A stretch of DNA of 64,000 nt from Jeotgalibaca arthritidis (GCF_011100465.1 NZ_CP049740.1:2284097-2348096), one strand, 5' to 3'. Counted from the first letter of the stretch, positions 43,623-52,530 are shown. The notes: a model not told the origin generated them from the sequence alone. Made by a program: numbers and translations.

Positions 43623-44372
43623 CTAATTAACGAAATGATACATTAAAATACTTGCAGCAACTGCAACGTTTAAAGATTCTGCTTTCCCAATGATTGGAAT
43701 ATAAACATTAGCGTCTGTTTGTGCTAAAACCGTTTTAGAAACACCGTTACCTTCATTACCCATAATAATGGCTACTGACTCAGTAAGCGGAATTTCTTTG
43801 TGTCTTTTTGCACGCTCATCTAGGGCGGTCCCATAAACAGGAGTCCCTGCTTCTTTAAAGGAATTGATTAAACTAGCTAAATCCACACGGTAAATGGGTA
43901 TGTGGAATTGACTGCCTTGCATAGAACGAACTACCTTGTCATTAAAGGCATCTACCGATCCCGTTCCAAAGATAACCCCGTCAAAGCCTGCAGCATCGGC
44001 TGTTCTAACAATCGTACCAGCGTTCCCTGGATCTTGAACGGCATCAAGAAGAATATATTTGCCACTCAATTGACTTGGCAAAATGGGTTGTTCAATCGGT
44101 AAAATGGCAATAATTCCCGGTGCTGTTTCTGTTTGAGACAAAGATTGCATAACCGATTCACTGACAATAACCGTTGCTTCAATATGAGAATTTTTTTCTA
44201 AAAAATGGTCGGTCACAATCGTTGCTTCCATTTTCACATGATGATTGAAGGCTTCAATATAAAGATGTTCCCCTTCAATCATATACAAACCTGCTTGTTT
44301 TCTACCCTTAGCAGTATGAAGCTTCCGCCATTCTTTTATTTTTTGATTATTCGTAGATGTTATTCGTTCCAT
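43623..44372 (-). CDS. SpoU/TrmH family RNA 2'-O-methyltransferase (YsgA-like)
   Basis: 249 residues. N-terminal L30e-like RNA-binding domain (about 1-85) and a SPOUT knot domain: motif 1 LDAVQDPGNAGTIVRTADAAGFDG (about 108-131), motif 2 AIIMGNEGNGVS, motif 3 IPIIGKAESLNVAVAASIL. It methylates rRNA or tRNA; exact site unknown. In Bacillus ysgA also sits upstream of pheST. Confidence 0.9.
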   Translation of the reverse strand: MERITSTNNQKIKEWRKLHTAKGRKQAGLYMIEGEHLYIEAFNHHVKMEATIVTDHFLEKNSHIEATVIVSESVMQSLSQTETAPGIIAILPIEQPILPSQLSGKYILLDAVQDPGNAGTIVRTADAAGFDGVIFGTGSVDAFNDKVVRSMQGSQFHIPIYRVDLASLINSFKEAGTPVYGTALDERAKRHKEIPLTESVAIIMGNEGNGVSKTVLAQTDANVYIPIIGKAESLNVAVAASILMYHFVN

Positions 44373-44399
44373 CTCTCTTGCCCCCTATCAACGCTACCC

Positions 44400-44408
44400 A
44401 TTATAGCA
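44400..44408 (-). promoter_or_regulatory. Extended -10 promoter of the SpoU-type gene
   Basis: Minus-strand TGCTATAAT about 28 bases upstream of the ATG, directly behind the terminator of the M23 gene. Confidence 0.6.
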
Positions 44409-44420
44409 ATGAATTAAAAA

Positions 44421-44446
44421 AAAGTCGCTGTTTAAACAGCGACTTT
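44421..44446 (-). terminator. Terminator of the M23 hydrolase gene
   Basis: 26-bp perfect palindrome with arms AAAGTCGCTGTTT, followed by TTTTT on the minus strand. Confidence 0.88.
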
Positions 44447-44450
44447 CGGA

Positions 44451-45749
44451 TTAGATTGAAATATAATTAATCGGATTAACAAATGACCCATTTTCAAATA
44501 CTTCAAAGTGTAAATGCACACCCGTTGATTGACCAGTTGATCCCATTGTTCCAATTTGTTGACCTTGCTGAACACTTTGCCCTGGAGCAACTTGTAGGCC
44601 TGGCGTCATATGAGCATATTTCGTTTTAACTTCCTTACCGTTAATCGAGCCATGGTTAATGACAACATGGTAACCATATGTTGCATCAAATGCTGCAATC
44701 TCTACAACACCACTTTGCGCTGCAACAATTGGTCCACCTCCTGCAATATCTGTCCCATTATGCATACGGTGTTCACCGTCAACGGGGCTAATTCTAAAGC
44801 CATATGGCGAAGAATTATAACCAGATGCCGGACGAATAAAGCCTGAAGAATTAGTTGCTGGTGCTACTGATTTTTCTATAACAGTTGAAACGACACTATT
44901 TGCTACTTCTTGAGCTGCTTTTTCTTGAGCTAATTTTTCTGCTTCAGCTTTTTCACGCGCAATACGCTCGTTTTCTAATCGTTTCTCCTCGCTAGCAATA
45001 TCCTTAGCAATTTGACTTGATTTCTCTGTTAATAAGGCTTTGGTAGATTCTAATCCTTGTTTTTCTGATTCAGTTAACGCAACATTATCAAGGATTTTAG
45101 AAATCTCAACATTTAATTCATCTTGTTGAGCAACGACATTATTCTTTGAAATTGTAATCTCTTGTTTTAAAGTTTGAGCAGCTACTTTTTCTGCTTCTAC
45201 TTTTTCTTTCGATTCTTCAACTTCTAACTTATCATTTTCTTGTTGCTGAACGATCTCCTTGTTAGCAGTAATCAAACGATTAACTGTACCTACTTTCCCG
45301 ATCAAATCAGTGAAAGACTCTGCACTGGCAACAATCGTAACAAAATCAGTCAAGTTTGCTTCTGTTTGAATCAGACGAGCTTGGTTATTTAATTTTGCTG
45401 TTCGTTGTTCAATAACAACTTCTAACTCTTCAATCCGTTCAACCAATGACACTATTTTATATTCTATATTAATGAGCTTTTGTTCTTGTTCTTCTAACTG
45501 CTTCATTAGGAGATCAATATTCTTTTGCAACTCTTCAATATTTGCTTGAAGGTCATCTTTTTCCTTCTCGAGTTCAACAATAGATGACTCTTTTTTATTA
45601 ATTTCTTCTTCAACACTTTCTGTTTCTTCTTCAAGTTCTTGTTTTTCGCGATTTAAGTCATCTAAACTATGGGCTTGAACATCAGTATACATTCCGAATG
45701 AAGATAACAGTAATAGGCTAGATGCTAATGCAAAATATCTTTTTTTCAA
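44451..45749 (-). CDS. Secreted coiled-coil M23 peptidase (CwlO/EnvC/PcsB-like murein hydrolase)
   Basis: 432 residues from the TTG at 45749 (AGGAG 8 bases upstream; the frame runs 10 codons further without a start signal). Signal peptide with ALASSLLLLSS and cleavage expected after VQA (about 26). Long Glu/Lys/Gln-rich coiled coil (about 30-265) typical of FtsEX-activated hydrolases, then an M23 domain: HRMHNGTDIAGG (zinc H, D), KYAHM and HLHFEVF (about 405). It should cleave peptidoglycan cross-bridges during growth or division. FtsEX dependence is an inference from architecture. Confidence 0.88.
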   Translation of the reverse strand: MKKRYFALASSLLLLSSFGMYTDVQAHSLDDLNREKQELEEETESVEEEINKKESSIVELEKEKDDLQANIEELQKNIDLLMKQLEEQEQKLINIEYKIVSLVERIEELEVVIEQRTAKLNNQARLIQTEANLTDFVTIVASAESFTDLIGKVGTVNRLITANKEIVQQQENDKLEVEESKEKVEAEKVAAQTLKQEITISKNNVVAQQDELNVEISKILDNVALTESEKQGLESTKALLTEKSSQIAKDIASEEKRLENERIAREKAEAEKLAQEKAAQEVANSVVSTVIEKSVAPATNSSGFIRPASGYNSSPYGFRISPVDGEHRMHNGTDIAGGGPIVAAQSGVVEIAAFDATYGYHVVINHGSINGKEVKTKYAHMTPGLQVAPGQSVQQGQQIGTMGSTGQSTGVHLHFEVFENGSFVNPINYISI

Positions 45750-45783
45750 CAAAGACTCTCCTTTTTCGTTTAATACCACAATG

Positions 45784-45792
45784 AGTATATCA
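45784..45792 (-). promoter_or_regulatory. Extended -10 promoter of the M23 hydrolase gene
   Basis: Minus-strand TGATATACT about 35 bases upstream of the TTG start. Confidence 0.55.
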
Positions 45793-46031
45793 TTTAAAAG
45801 GCTATTCGTCTGTATTAGAAATATGACAACTTTGTTTCAGATAGTAAGATGAAACAAGTGGTTCATTGAGTTTTTCGTGACAATCATTTATTGTTTTAAT
45901 AAGTAATTTGATGATAGTTTATAAATAAATCATCTTTAAAAATCAATATCTTGAATTTTTTGTGCATTTTTTAGCAAAACGAATAGTTCAAGATGTTATC
46001 TCTTAGTAACAGTTGTGTCCATAAAATGAAC

Positions 46032-46065
46032 GATAGCCCTCTCTAGTAAACTAGAGAAGGCTATC
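46032..46065. terminator. Terminator-like hairpin in the 45.8-46.4 kb gap
   Basis: 16-bp stem GATAGCCCTCTCTAGT with one C-A mismatch and a 2-base loop. Neither strand has a strong U run directly after it; the minus strand continues GTTCATTTT. Confidence 0.55.
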
Positions 46066-46244
46066 TAACTAATCAATATTCAATATTTAAAGTGGGGCAA
46101 AACTATTACTTCATTTTTAATTATTTCTCATTTAAACGATGTATTCCCTAACCTCTAATACATCCTTGTAGCTCCATAGCTACGCCAGTGTGAATAAACT
46201 TCCTCAAAAAAACAAAAATCTCGTGTATTGATATCTTTCATATG
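46032..46244 (-). ncRNA. Candidate structured small RNA, unknown family
   Basis: Starts about 7 bases after a strong leftward promoter (46251-46279) and would end at the 46032-46065 hairpin, about 210 nt. In between, the minus strand forms GTAGCT-ATGG-AGCTAC (6-bp stem) followed 3 bases later by GATGTATT...AATACATC (8-bp stem, 11-base loop). No ORF with a ribosome-binding site is present; the only frame is 28 codons from an ATG about 3-4 bases after the predicted transcription start. This is inference from promoter, hairpins and lack of a gene; I do not recognise an Rfam family. Confidence 0.45.
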
Positions 46245-46250
46245 AGATAT

Positions 46251-46279
46251 ATTATAGCATCTTTCTTTCATTTATGCAA
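46251..46279 (-). promoter_or_regulatory. Leftward promoter of the candidate RNA
   Basis: Minus-strand TTGCAT (46274-46279), 17 bases, TATAAT (46251-46256) with TGC immediately before the -10. No gene follows within 450 bases. Confidence 0.65.
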
Positions 46280-46309
46280 ATATGTGTGAATATTGGTTGA
46301 ATTTGTTGG

Positions 46310-46352
46310 TAGAGGTAGTAGTAATCAATTTGAAATTAAAATCATACCTCTA
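46310..46352. other. Inverted repeat upstream of the RNA promoter
   Basis: Perfect 8-bp arms TAGAGGTA/TACCTCTA around a 27-base A/T-rich loop. It may end the transcript of the 99-residue membrane protein or be an operator. The rest of the 45780-46456 gap (apart from the candidate RNA) holds only A/T-rich sequence with no gene I can support. Confidence 0.4.
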
Positions 46353-46456
46353 TATGTAAATATTTTCTCCTCACTAAATGAACTTGAACGGAATCTAATC
46401 AAAACTTATAATTCCTACTACAATGGTTACAATAAAACACGTGATAACAGATAAAT

Positions 46457-46756
46457 TTACTTCGTTATCGTAACCAGCCCTTTTAGTACTCCAATAGCAA
46501 TTGAAGTGTACACAATTATAGTAGCATCGAATGATGTATTATTAATTCCCCAATAAAACAAAAGCAAAGATAATACCAGTAATATGAGTTTTCCGATCAT
46601 TTTAAAATAATCTTTTTCTTGTGTGACTTTAAACATATTAACGCCAGAAACAACAAAAACCTCTGAACTCAACACGAGAGCAATATATGGAAATACCATA
46701 TTAAAGGCAATCTGAATCACATCTCTGAAGGCTTCACTTATTAACTCCGCTGACAC
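46457..46756 (-). CDS. Orphan small membrane protein (99 residues)
   Basis: GTG start at 46756 with AAGGGG 9 bases upstream. Three predicted membrane segments at about 17-36, 55-69 and 76-94, separated by a charged loop KVTQEKDYFKM. Size and topology resemble holin-like or accessory membrane proteins, but no signature supports such a call and no lysin is adjacent. Base composition is more A/T-rich than its neighbours and the flanks are gene-poor, so it may be acquired. Unrecognised family. Confidence 0.6.
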   Translation of the reverse strand: MSAELISEAFRDVIQIAFNMVFPYIALVLSSEVFVVSGVNMFKVTQEKDYFKMIGKLILLVLSLLLFYWGINNTSFDATIIVYTSIAIGVLKGLVTITK

Positions 46757-46898
46757 AGTTGATAACCCCTTTTTAAAATGATTGTAATCCAGTTTAAACT
46801 ATAAAAATAGCTATTAGATCGTTTTAAATCAAACTAAAAAAGAATTGTTTATGATTTAGACACATTTTATTTTTATGAAGTTACGCCATCAAAAAAAA

Positions 46899-46939
46899 GG
46901 AGACAAACGCTTATTAAAAACGCGTGTCTCCGTTTTTTT
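46899..46939. terminator. Terminator of pepV
   Basis: Stem GGAGACA/TGTCTCC with further ACGC/GCG pairing; eight T follow on the minus strand and seven T on the plus strand, so it works both ways. Confidence 0.85.
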
Positions 46940-46954
46940 CTTTTTACTTAAGAG

Positions 46955-48355
46955 TTATTTAATCAACTGATAAATCGCATCTGCGTAAATAGCAGTTGCT
47001 CTAAACAAGTCATCTAATGCTAGGAACTCGTTTGCTTGGTGCATTGTGTCAATGCTGTCTGGGAACAATGCTCCGTATGCAACGCCACGCTCTAGCAATC
47101 GGCCGTAAGTTCCGCCACCAATTGAGCGTTCATGCCCTTTTAGACCTGTATGTTTTTCGTAAACGTCCAATAGTGTTTTTACCAATGGATCATCTGCTGG
47201 AACATAGTGAGGTAATTTACCGGCACTCTTAGCAATAGTAATGCCAAATTCGCTTAAAGCAGCTTCTGTTTTAATTTCTAATCCTTCTGCTGTTACACCT
47301 GTTGGGTAACGGAAATTTAAGGCGATATTGCCGCCTTTTTCTGGTGTAAAGGTAAAGATACCCGCATTCATGGTTAATTCACCCATAACTTCATCTGTAT
47401 GAGCTAAGCCTAATTTTTCAGCTGTATGTTCCAAGTGAATGTAGTCTGTAATCAATTGTAGGAATTTAGCAGCGTCTCCACCAAATTGATAGTGATTTAA
47501 GAAAACAGCTAAGTACGTTCCTGCGTTGATCCCGCCAGCTGGGTTCATACCATGTGATGATTTACCAACTAACTCAATCGTTACTTGTTCATTTACAACA
47601 TGAATATTTCCTGTCACAGGATTGTTTTCAACAAATTCAAAGAATGCTTTTTCGATAACGTCAGCTTCTTCACTTGTAAAGACTGCAGTCGCATCTTGAG
47701 GAACCATGTTTTCACGCAAACCTGCATCAAAACTCAACAATTGGTTTTTACCACCTTTATTGTCTCCACGGAATTGGATATAAAGGGATTGGTTTCCTTT
47801 TTCACCGTTAATAATTGGGAAATCCGCATCTGGTGAAAAGCCAAAGTCAGGTGTTTCTTCATGAGCTAAGTAGTGGTCCATACATTTCCAACTGCTCTCT
47901 TCGTCAGTTCCGATAATCATACGAATACGTTTGGAAATAGGTAGTCCTAAATCACGAATAATCTTAATGGCATAGTAACCTGCCATAGATGGGCCTTTAT
48001 CATCACTTGATCCACGTGCATAAATGCGGTCGTCTTTAATAACAGGCTCAAACGGATCTGTGTCCCAGCCGCTACCAGTTGGTACAACGTCAACGTGTCC
48101 AAAGACACCCATCAATTCTTCGCCTTCTCCGTATTCAATATGTCCTGCTAAGTTTCCAACGTTTTTAGTTAGGAAACCATCACGTTCACCAATTGCTAAG
48201 AACGCTTCTAATGCTTCTTTCGGTCCTGGACCAACAGGCATTTCTGCTGTTGCTTTCGCATCGTCTCTAACACTATCAATTCTTAAAATTGTAAATAAAT
48301 CATCAAGAATATCTTGTTTTCTTTTTTCAACTTCACTTTTCCAATTGATTTCCAT
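46955..48355 (-). CDS. pepV: Dipeptidase PepV (M20 family)
   Basis: 466 residues. Di-zinc site residues in GVFGHVDVVPTG, YARGSSDDKGP, IGTDEESSWKC and SPDADFP, and the lid domain with SSHGMNPAGGINAG (His). C-terminal SIGGGTYGR is the PepV signature. Broad-specificity cytoplasmic dipeptidase, also important for cell-wall precursor balance in lactococci. Downstream of rsuA by 90 bp. Confidence 0.94.
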   Translation of the reverse strand: MEINWKSEVEKRKQDILDDLFTILRIDSVRDDAKATAEMPVGPGPKEALEAFLAIGERDGFLTKNVGNLAGHIEYGEGEELMGVFGHVDVVPTGSGWDTDPFEPVIKDDRIYARGSSDDKGPSMAGYYAIKIIRDLGLPISKRIRMIIGTDEESSWKCMDHYLAHEETPDFGFSPDADFPIINGEKGNQSLYIQFRGDNKGGKNQLLSFDAGLRENMVPQDATAVFTSEEADVIEKAFFEFVENNPVTGNIHVVNEQVTIELVGKSSHGMNPAGGINAGTYLAVFLNHYQFGGDAAKFLQLITDYIHLEHTAEKLGLAHTDEVMGELTMNAGIFTFTPEKGGNIALNFRYPTGVTAEGLEIKTEAALSEFGITIAKSAGKLPHYVPADDPLVKTLLDVYEKHTGLKGHERSIGGGTYGRLLERGVAYGALFPDSIDTMHQANEFLALDDLFRATAIYADAIYQLIK

Positions 48356-48445
48356 AAAAACACGTCCTTTTTAAACTTCTATCTCCCATTAGGAGCACTA
48401 TTCTTCTATCTTATCATTTTTTACTGATTGATTCAGCATTTCCAC

Positions 48446-49177
48446 TTATTTATTTGGCAAATACGCTTTTAAATCTGCTAATTCAGATTCAGTTAAATAA
48501 CGGTACTCTGCTAATTGAAGCTTGGGATCTAGTACTAAACTCCCCATGGTTAAACGTTTCAGATAAGTGACTTCCTTACCACTCGCTTTGACCATTCGCT
48601 TAACTTGATGGAATTTACCTTCTTTAATGGTAATAAACACTTCAGATTCTTGTTTCTCTTCATCCACTGACTTGATTTCAAGTTCTCCGGGCAGACATTC
48701 AAAACCGTCTTCCAAAACGATACGATTTTTAAAGGCCTCACAATCAGCTTCATCCATAATGCCAGCAACTCGTGCATAATAGCGTTTAGCTACTTCTTTT
48801 TTTGGTGATAGTAGAAAGTGAGCCAGCTCGCCATCATTTGTTAAGAGCAACAATCCTTCTGTGTCTTTATCTAGTCGACCAACAGGAAACAAATTAAGGT
48901 GCTGATACTCTTCTGATAGTAAATCAATGACTGTTTTTTGCTTCATATCTTCAGTTGCACTCAGTACACCTGCTGGCTTGTGTAACATCAAATAGTGGAA
49001 CTCTTGGTACTGAATACGTTCGCCATTAACCACGACTTGGTCTTGGTTAAGATCAACTTTCATCTCACCCTTAGAGGCCACTTTATCATTAACCACTACT
49101 TTTTTCTGTTTCAATAAGACTTTTACTTCTTTACGTGATCCAAATCCCGTATGAGATAAAAATTTATCTAATCTCAC
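48446..49177 (-). CDS. rsuA: 16S rRNA pseudouridine(516) synthase RsuA
   Basis: 243 residues. S4 domain (1-60: MRLDKFLSHTGFGSRKEVK) and the RsuA/RluE-type catalytic domain with GRLDKDTEGLLLLTNDGEL (catalytic Asp near 104) and KVGKFHQVKRM-like EGKFHQVKRMVKASG. Directly downstream of the murJ gene (11 bp), the usual Bacillus ytgP-ytzG order. Confidence 0.92.
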   Translation of the reverse strand: MRLDKFLSHTGFGSRKEVKVLLKQKKVVVNDKVASKGEMKVDLNQDQVVVNGERIQYQEFHYLMLHKPAGVLSATEDMKQKTVIDLLSEEYQHLNLFPVGRLDKDTEGLLLLTNDGELAHFLLSPKKEVAKRYYARVAGIMDEADCEAFKNRIVLEDGFECLPGELEIKSVDEEKQESEVFITIKEGKFHQVKRMVKASGKEVTYLKRLTMGSLVLDPKLQLAEYRYLTESELADLKAYLPNK

Positions 49178-49188
49178 ATGATCGCTCC

Positions 49189-50961
49189 TTATGATATCTT
49201 TAATTTCCTACGCAAACCTGCCACACGTTCTCCTAATACCTCGTCTGCTATCTTTGTTTTTAAAGCTAAATAAATATAAACAAAGCCACCAAAACCAGCA
49301 ACTAAAACGACAATCACAAAGGCTGTTCCCCTTCTATCAGTTGATAAAAATAAGCTAGATAGACGTAATACAATGTGAGCAACTGCGGTCATCCAGCCTG
49401 TTATCAAGGCCATTAGACCAATACTTCGTAGCGTTTCATCCCACTCTAGTTGGACAAGCTTATGAATTTTCCACGTACACAGCACTGTTGTGACTAAAAA
49501 GCCTAGAGTTGTCGCATATAGCGTTCCCGCCGTCTGAAAAAAATAGATAAAGGGATACTGAACAACTAGCTTCACAAGTAGACCAACGCCTAGATAAATA
49601 ATGGCTGATAAATGGTCACCAAATGATTGCAAAATAGATGCTACAATCGTAAAGGCTCCTAAAACAATACTCATTACACAAGCGATCATTAATAGCTGTG
49701 AGCCGAGTGCATTATATTCCGATGACCCATAGAATACAGAAAAAATAGGTCGTGATACGACCATCATTCCAAAGGCTGCTGGCAGCATAACAAAGAAAAA
49801 TAATTTTGAAATCTGCTCAATTTGTTTTCTAAGTTGCTTAAAGTCTTGCTTGATAAAATTCTCAACTAACAAAGGAATCGATGTTGCTGACATCCCTACT
49901 GCTAGAGAGATAATAATCATAATTAATTTATCAGCGTTAAAGCTAAATAAACTAAATAACTCACCGATGACATCTTTATCGTAATCCGTTAAACGAAGCA
50001 TAATCGGTTCAAAGGTGAATTGATCAATAAACTTGCCAAAAGTAATCCCGGAACCAACGACAATAAATGGAATCGACTCAGCCACCATTTTTTTAATGGC
50101 ACTCGTAATGTCAATGCTAACGGTTGATTGATCAGCGGCCAACAGCTTCCTATATTTTTTCATATGTCGTTGGTAGTACCAAATCAACATAATAAGAGAT
50201 GCAAAGGCTCCTACGAAAGCAGCAAAAGTGGAGTGAGCAACAGCAGTTGCAACTCTTCCGTCTAATACTTTCATGACAACAAAGGTTGCTAATAACATAT
50301 AAGCAACACGAATAATTTGTTCAACGACTTGTGTAATCGCTGAAGGAATCATATCCTGATAACCTTGAAAATACCCTCTGATTAAACTCATCACTGGTAC
50401 GATTAGCAATGCCGGCGCTAAAGATCGAATTACTAAGGTTTTATCCGCTAAAGATGCAATTGGACTATTAGCAGCAATAAATGGCGCTAATATGTACATC
50501 ACAACACTGCTCGCTAATCCCGTTAAAAGCATAAAGAGTAAGCTCTTTTTGAAGAGATCTTGTCCTGCTTTATATTGCTTCTTAGCATTGAATTCAGCGA
50601 TTTGCTTAGACATTGCTGAGGGAAAACCAGCTGTACCAATTGATAGGAACAATTGATATGGTGCATAACCAACCGAAAACAAGGCGTTTCCAACTTGTGA
50701 TCCGGCTCCCATCATAGCAGTCCATGGAATAATATAGAGCGCTCCTAAAAGACGCGAAAAAATGCTTCCGAAAGTCATCCAAAATGTTCCTTCAACCATT
50801 TTTTCTTCGGAGTCGCTACGAATAACTTCTTCTAGTTCATCAACTAATAATGGTTGGTCAAACTGAATCGTTTGTTGTAAATCTTCTTCAATTTCAATAG
50901 GCTCTTCTTCCTTTAGCCTTTCAGCTCGCTTACGCTCAGCTCTTGTTTTATAATTTTGCAT
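49189..50961 (-). CDS. murJ: Lipid II flippase MurJ (YtgP), MOP superfamily
   Basis: 590 residues from the ATG at 50961 (GAGG 9 bases upstream; the TTG three codons earlier overlaps that site). About 14 membrane segments from residue 65 onward (GTFWMTFGSIFSRLLGALYI is the first). A cytoplasmic N-terminal extension of about 60 charged residues precedes them. Bacillus YtgP of this subfamily flips lipid II; enterococcal orthologues are usually annotated polysaccharide biosynthesis protein. Heads murJ-rsuA-pepV. Confidence 0.88.
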   Translation of the reverse strand: MQNYKTRAERKRAERLKEEEPIEIEEDLQQTIQFDQPLLVDELEEVIRSDSEEKMVEGTFWMTFGSIFSRLLGALYIIPWTAMMGAGSQVGNALFSVGYAPYQLFLSIGTAGFPSAMSKQIAEFNAKKQYKAGQDLFKKSLLFMLLTGLASSVVMYILAPFIAANSPIASLADKTLVIRSLAPALLIVPVMSLIRGYFQGYQDMIPSAITQVVEQIIRVAYMLLATFVVMKVLDGRVATAVAHSTFAAFVGAFASLIMLIWYYQRHMKKYRKLLAADQSTVSIDITSAIKKMVAESIPFIVVGSGITFGKFIDQFTFEPIMLRLTDYDKDVIGELFSLFSFNADKLIMIIISLAVGMSATSIPLLVENFIKQDFKQLRKQIEQISKLFFFVMLPAAFGMMVVSRPIFSVFYGSSEYNALGSQLLMIACVMSIVLGAFTIVASILQSFGDHLSAIIYLGVGLLVKLVVQYPFIYFFQTAGTLYATTLGFLVTTVLCTWKIHKLVQLEWDETLRSIGLMALITGWMTAVAHIVLRLSSLFLSTDRRGTAFVIVVLVAGFGGFVYIYLALKTKIADEVLGERVAGLRRKLKIS

Positions 50962-51093
50962 ATTATTCAACCTCTGCCTGTTTTTTCATTAGATGTCTTT
51001 TTGACCTTTATCTATTATAGCTTTCCTTTGCTAATATTTCCATCTTGGTTTTATAGAACGGAAACTAAAAATCTGTTCATTATTGATAAAAAA

Positions 51094-51102
51094 TGATATA
51101 AT
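51094..51102 (+). promoter_or_regulatory. Extended -10 promoter of the LysM deacetylase gene
   Basis: TGATATAAT, 73 bases upstream of the ATG at 51175; possible TGTTCA -35 at 17 bases. Confidence 0.5.
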
Positions 51103-51174
51103 AAAAGTAAGAAAAGACCCCTTTATTACTTGTGGCTAGTGATTATTGTCATTCATATAGAAAGAGGGATTATC

Positions 51175-52380
51175 ATGATGACTCACAAAAAAGCGACAAA
51201 ACGACGCTTAGTCACCCTCCTGCTCGCTCTCACAATGACCCTTCTATTTTTAACCCCTAGTGCCTCAGCTGCTACTTCCCAATTCATTTCGAAAGGACCA
51301 TCAACCTCCAAAATAGTTGCACTTACCTTTGATGATGGTTCTGATGGTACTAATTTCAATAAAATCCTTGATATTCTTGCTAAACACCAAATTAAAGCGA
51401 CTTTCTTTCTGACCGGTTCTGGTGCGAAAAACCACCCTACTGTTGTCAAACGAGCCGTGAATCAAGGACATGATATTGGAAACCACTCCTTTAACCATCC
51501 AGACTTCACAACTTTGACCGCTGCCCAAATGAGAGACCAACTCTCACAAACTGAGCAAGTTGTTTTAACTCAAACGGGTCAATCAACCAAGCCTTTTTTC
51601 CGCGCACCATTCGGATCAACCAATTCACTTGTTCTTCAAACCGTTGGGAATGCTGGTTATACTTATACCGTTCATTGGACCATCGACTCTCTCGATTGGA
51701 CCGGCAATTCCTCAACGACCATTACTAATCGTATTTTAGATCAAATGACACCTTCTTCTATCATTCTAATGCATACTGGCGCTGGCGCAAGTGGTACACC
51801 AGCAGCTTTAGAAAAAATTATTCCTTCCTTAAAGAATATGGGCTATCGCTTCGTGACCCTTTCTCAACTATTAGGTCTTGAATCACTTCCAAACACAGGA
51901 TCAACAACAACTTATACCGTTAAAGCCGGAGATACCCTCTACGCTATTGCAGCTCGCTATCAAACAACCATTCAACAGTTAGTTCAATTAAACAACATCA
52001 GCAATCCAAATCTCATTCGAGTAGGTCAAATTCTTGCTATCCCATCGAATCAGCCACAAACACCTCCACCAGCTACTCTTACCTACACAGTTAAAGCTGG
52101 CGATACCTTATATGCCATTGCCAGTCGTTACCATACGACTGTTCAGGAATTGGTTAGACTTAATGCTATCGCTAACCCGAACTTAATTAGAGTTGGTCAG
52201 GTACTTAAATTAACTGCAAGTCAACCAACGACTTCAACAACAACTTATACCGTTAAAAGTGGCGACACACTCTACAAGATTGCGCGACAGTTTGGAACAA
52301 CCGTCCAACAGCTTGTAACAGCCAACCAAATTTCCAATCCAAACTTGATTCGCGTCGGACAAACTTTAATTATTAAATAA
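51175..52380 (+). CDS. Secreted polysaccharide deacetylase with three LysM domains
   Basis: 401 residues from the ATG at 51175 (AGAGGG 6 bases upstream; next codon is also ATG). Signal peptide with cleavage expected after PSASA. The NodB/CE4 domain (about 50-230) has [10 protein letters not shown], the zinc pair [21 protein letters not shown] and ILMHTG, all five CE4 motifs. Then come three LysM repeats, each starting [13 protein letters not shown] or [13 protein letters not shown] and joined by Thr/Pro/Ser linkers. It should deacetylate peptidoglycan GlcNAc, a lysozyme-resistance function in relatives. Confidence 0.9.
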   Translation: MMTHKKATKRRLVTLLLALTMTLLFLTPSASAATSQFISKGPSTSKIVALTFDDGSDGTNFNKILDILAKHQIKATFFLTGSGAKNHPTVVKRAVNQGHDIGNHSFNHPDFTTLTAAQMRDQLSQTEQVVLTQTGQSTKPFFRAPFGSTNSLVLQTVGNAGYTYTVHWTIDSLDWTGNSSTTITNRILDQMTPSSIILMHTGAGASGTPAALEKIIPSLKNMGYRFVTLSQLLGLESLPNTGSTTTYTVKAGDTLYAIAARYQTTIQQLVQLNNISNPNLIRVGQILAIPSNQPQTPPPATLTYTVKAGDTLYAIASRYHTTVQELVRLNAIANPNLIRVGQVLKLTASQPTTSTTTYTVKSGDTLYKIARQFGTTVQQLVTANQISNPNLIRVGQTLIIK

Positions 52381-52382
52381 AT

Positions 52383-52468
52383 GTCGATACAAACGGAATA
52401 AAGGAGCTGTATCTTACATTTAGGGGTTAACATGTAAGATACAGCCGTATTTTGAAGGCTGTATCGAC
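52383..52468. repeat. 86-bp nested palindromic element
   Basis: Outer arms GTCGATACA/TGTATCGAC enclose inner 14-bp arms GCTGTATCTTACAT/ATGTAAGATACAGC with a 12-base loop. It begins 2 bases after the deacetylase stop and is followed by a separate terminator, so it is not needed for termination. A half copy may exist at 29888-29923. Fits a small non-coding interspersed repeat or a stable RNA 3' structure. Confidence 0.55.
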
Positions 52469-52484
52469 TAGTTTCCGCTATATC

Positions 52485-52518
52485 AAAAAGGATTGAGCGT
52501 CTCGGCTCAATCCTTTTT
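52485..52518. terminator. Bidirectional terminator deacetylase gene / leuS
   Basis: Perfect 14-bp stem AAAAAGGATTGAGC with loop GTCTCG and A/T runs on both sides. Confidence 0.9.
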
Positions 52519-52530
52519 GATTAAAACATA

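Noticed and set aside
44871..45669. Repetitive Glu/Lys codon pattern suggesting a tandem DNA repeat in the M23 gene
   Set aside because: The periodicity is coiled-coil heptad composition; no exact DNA repeat unit is present.
46457..46756. Calling the 99-residue protein a phage holin
   Set aside because: Three helices and size are compatible, but there is no lysin, phage gene or integration site nearby.
52383..52468. Treating the 86-bp palindrome as a simple transcription terminator
   Set aside because: No U run follows it and a textbook terminator lies 17 bases further on.
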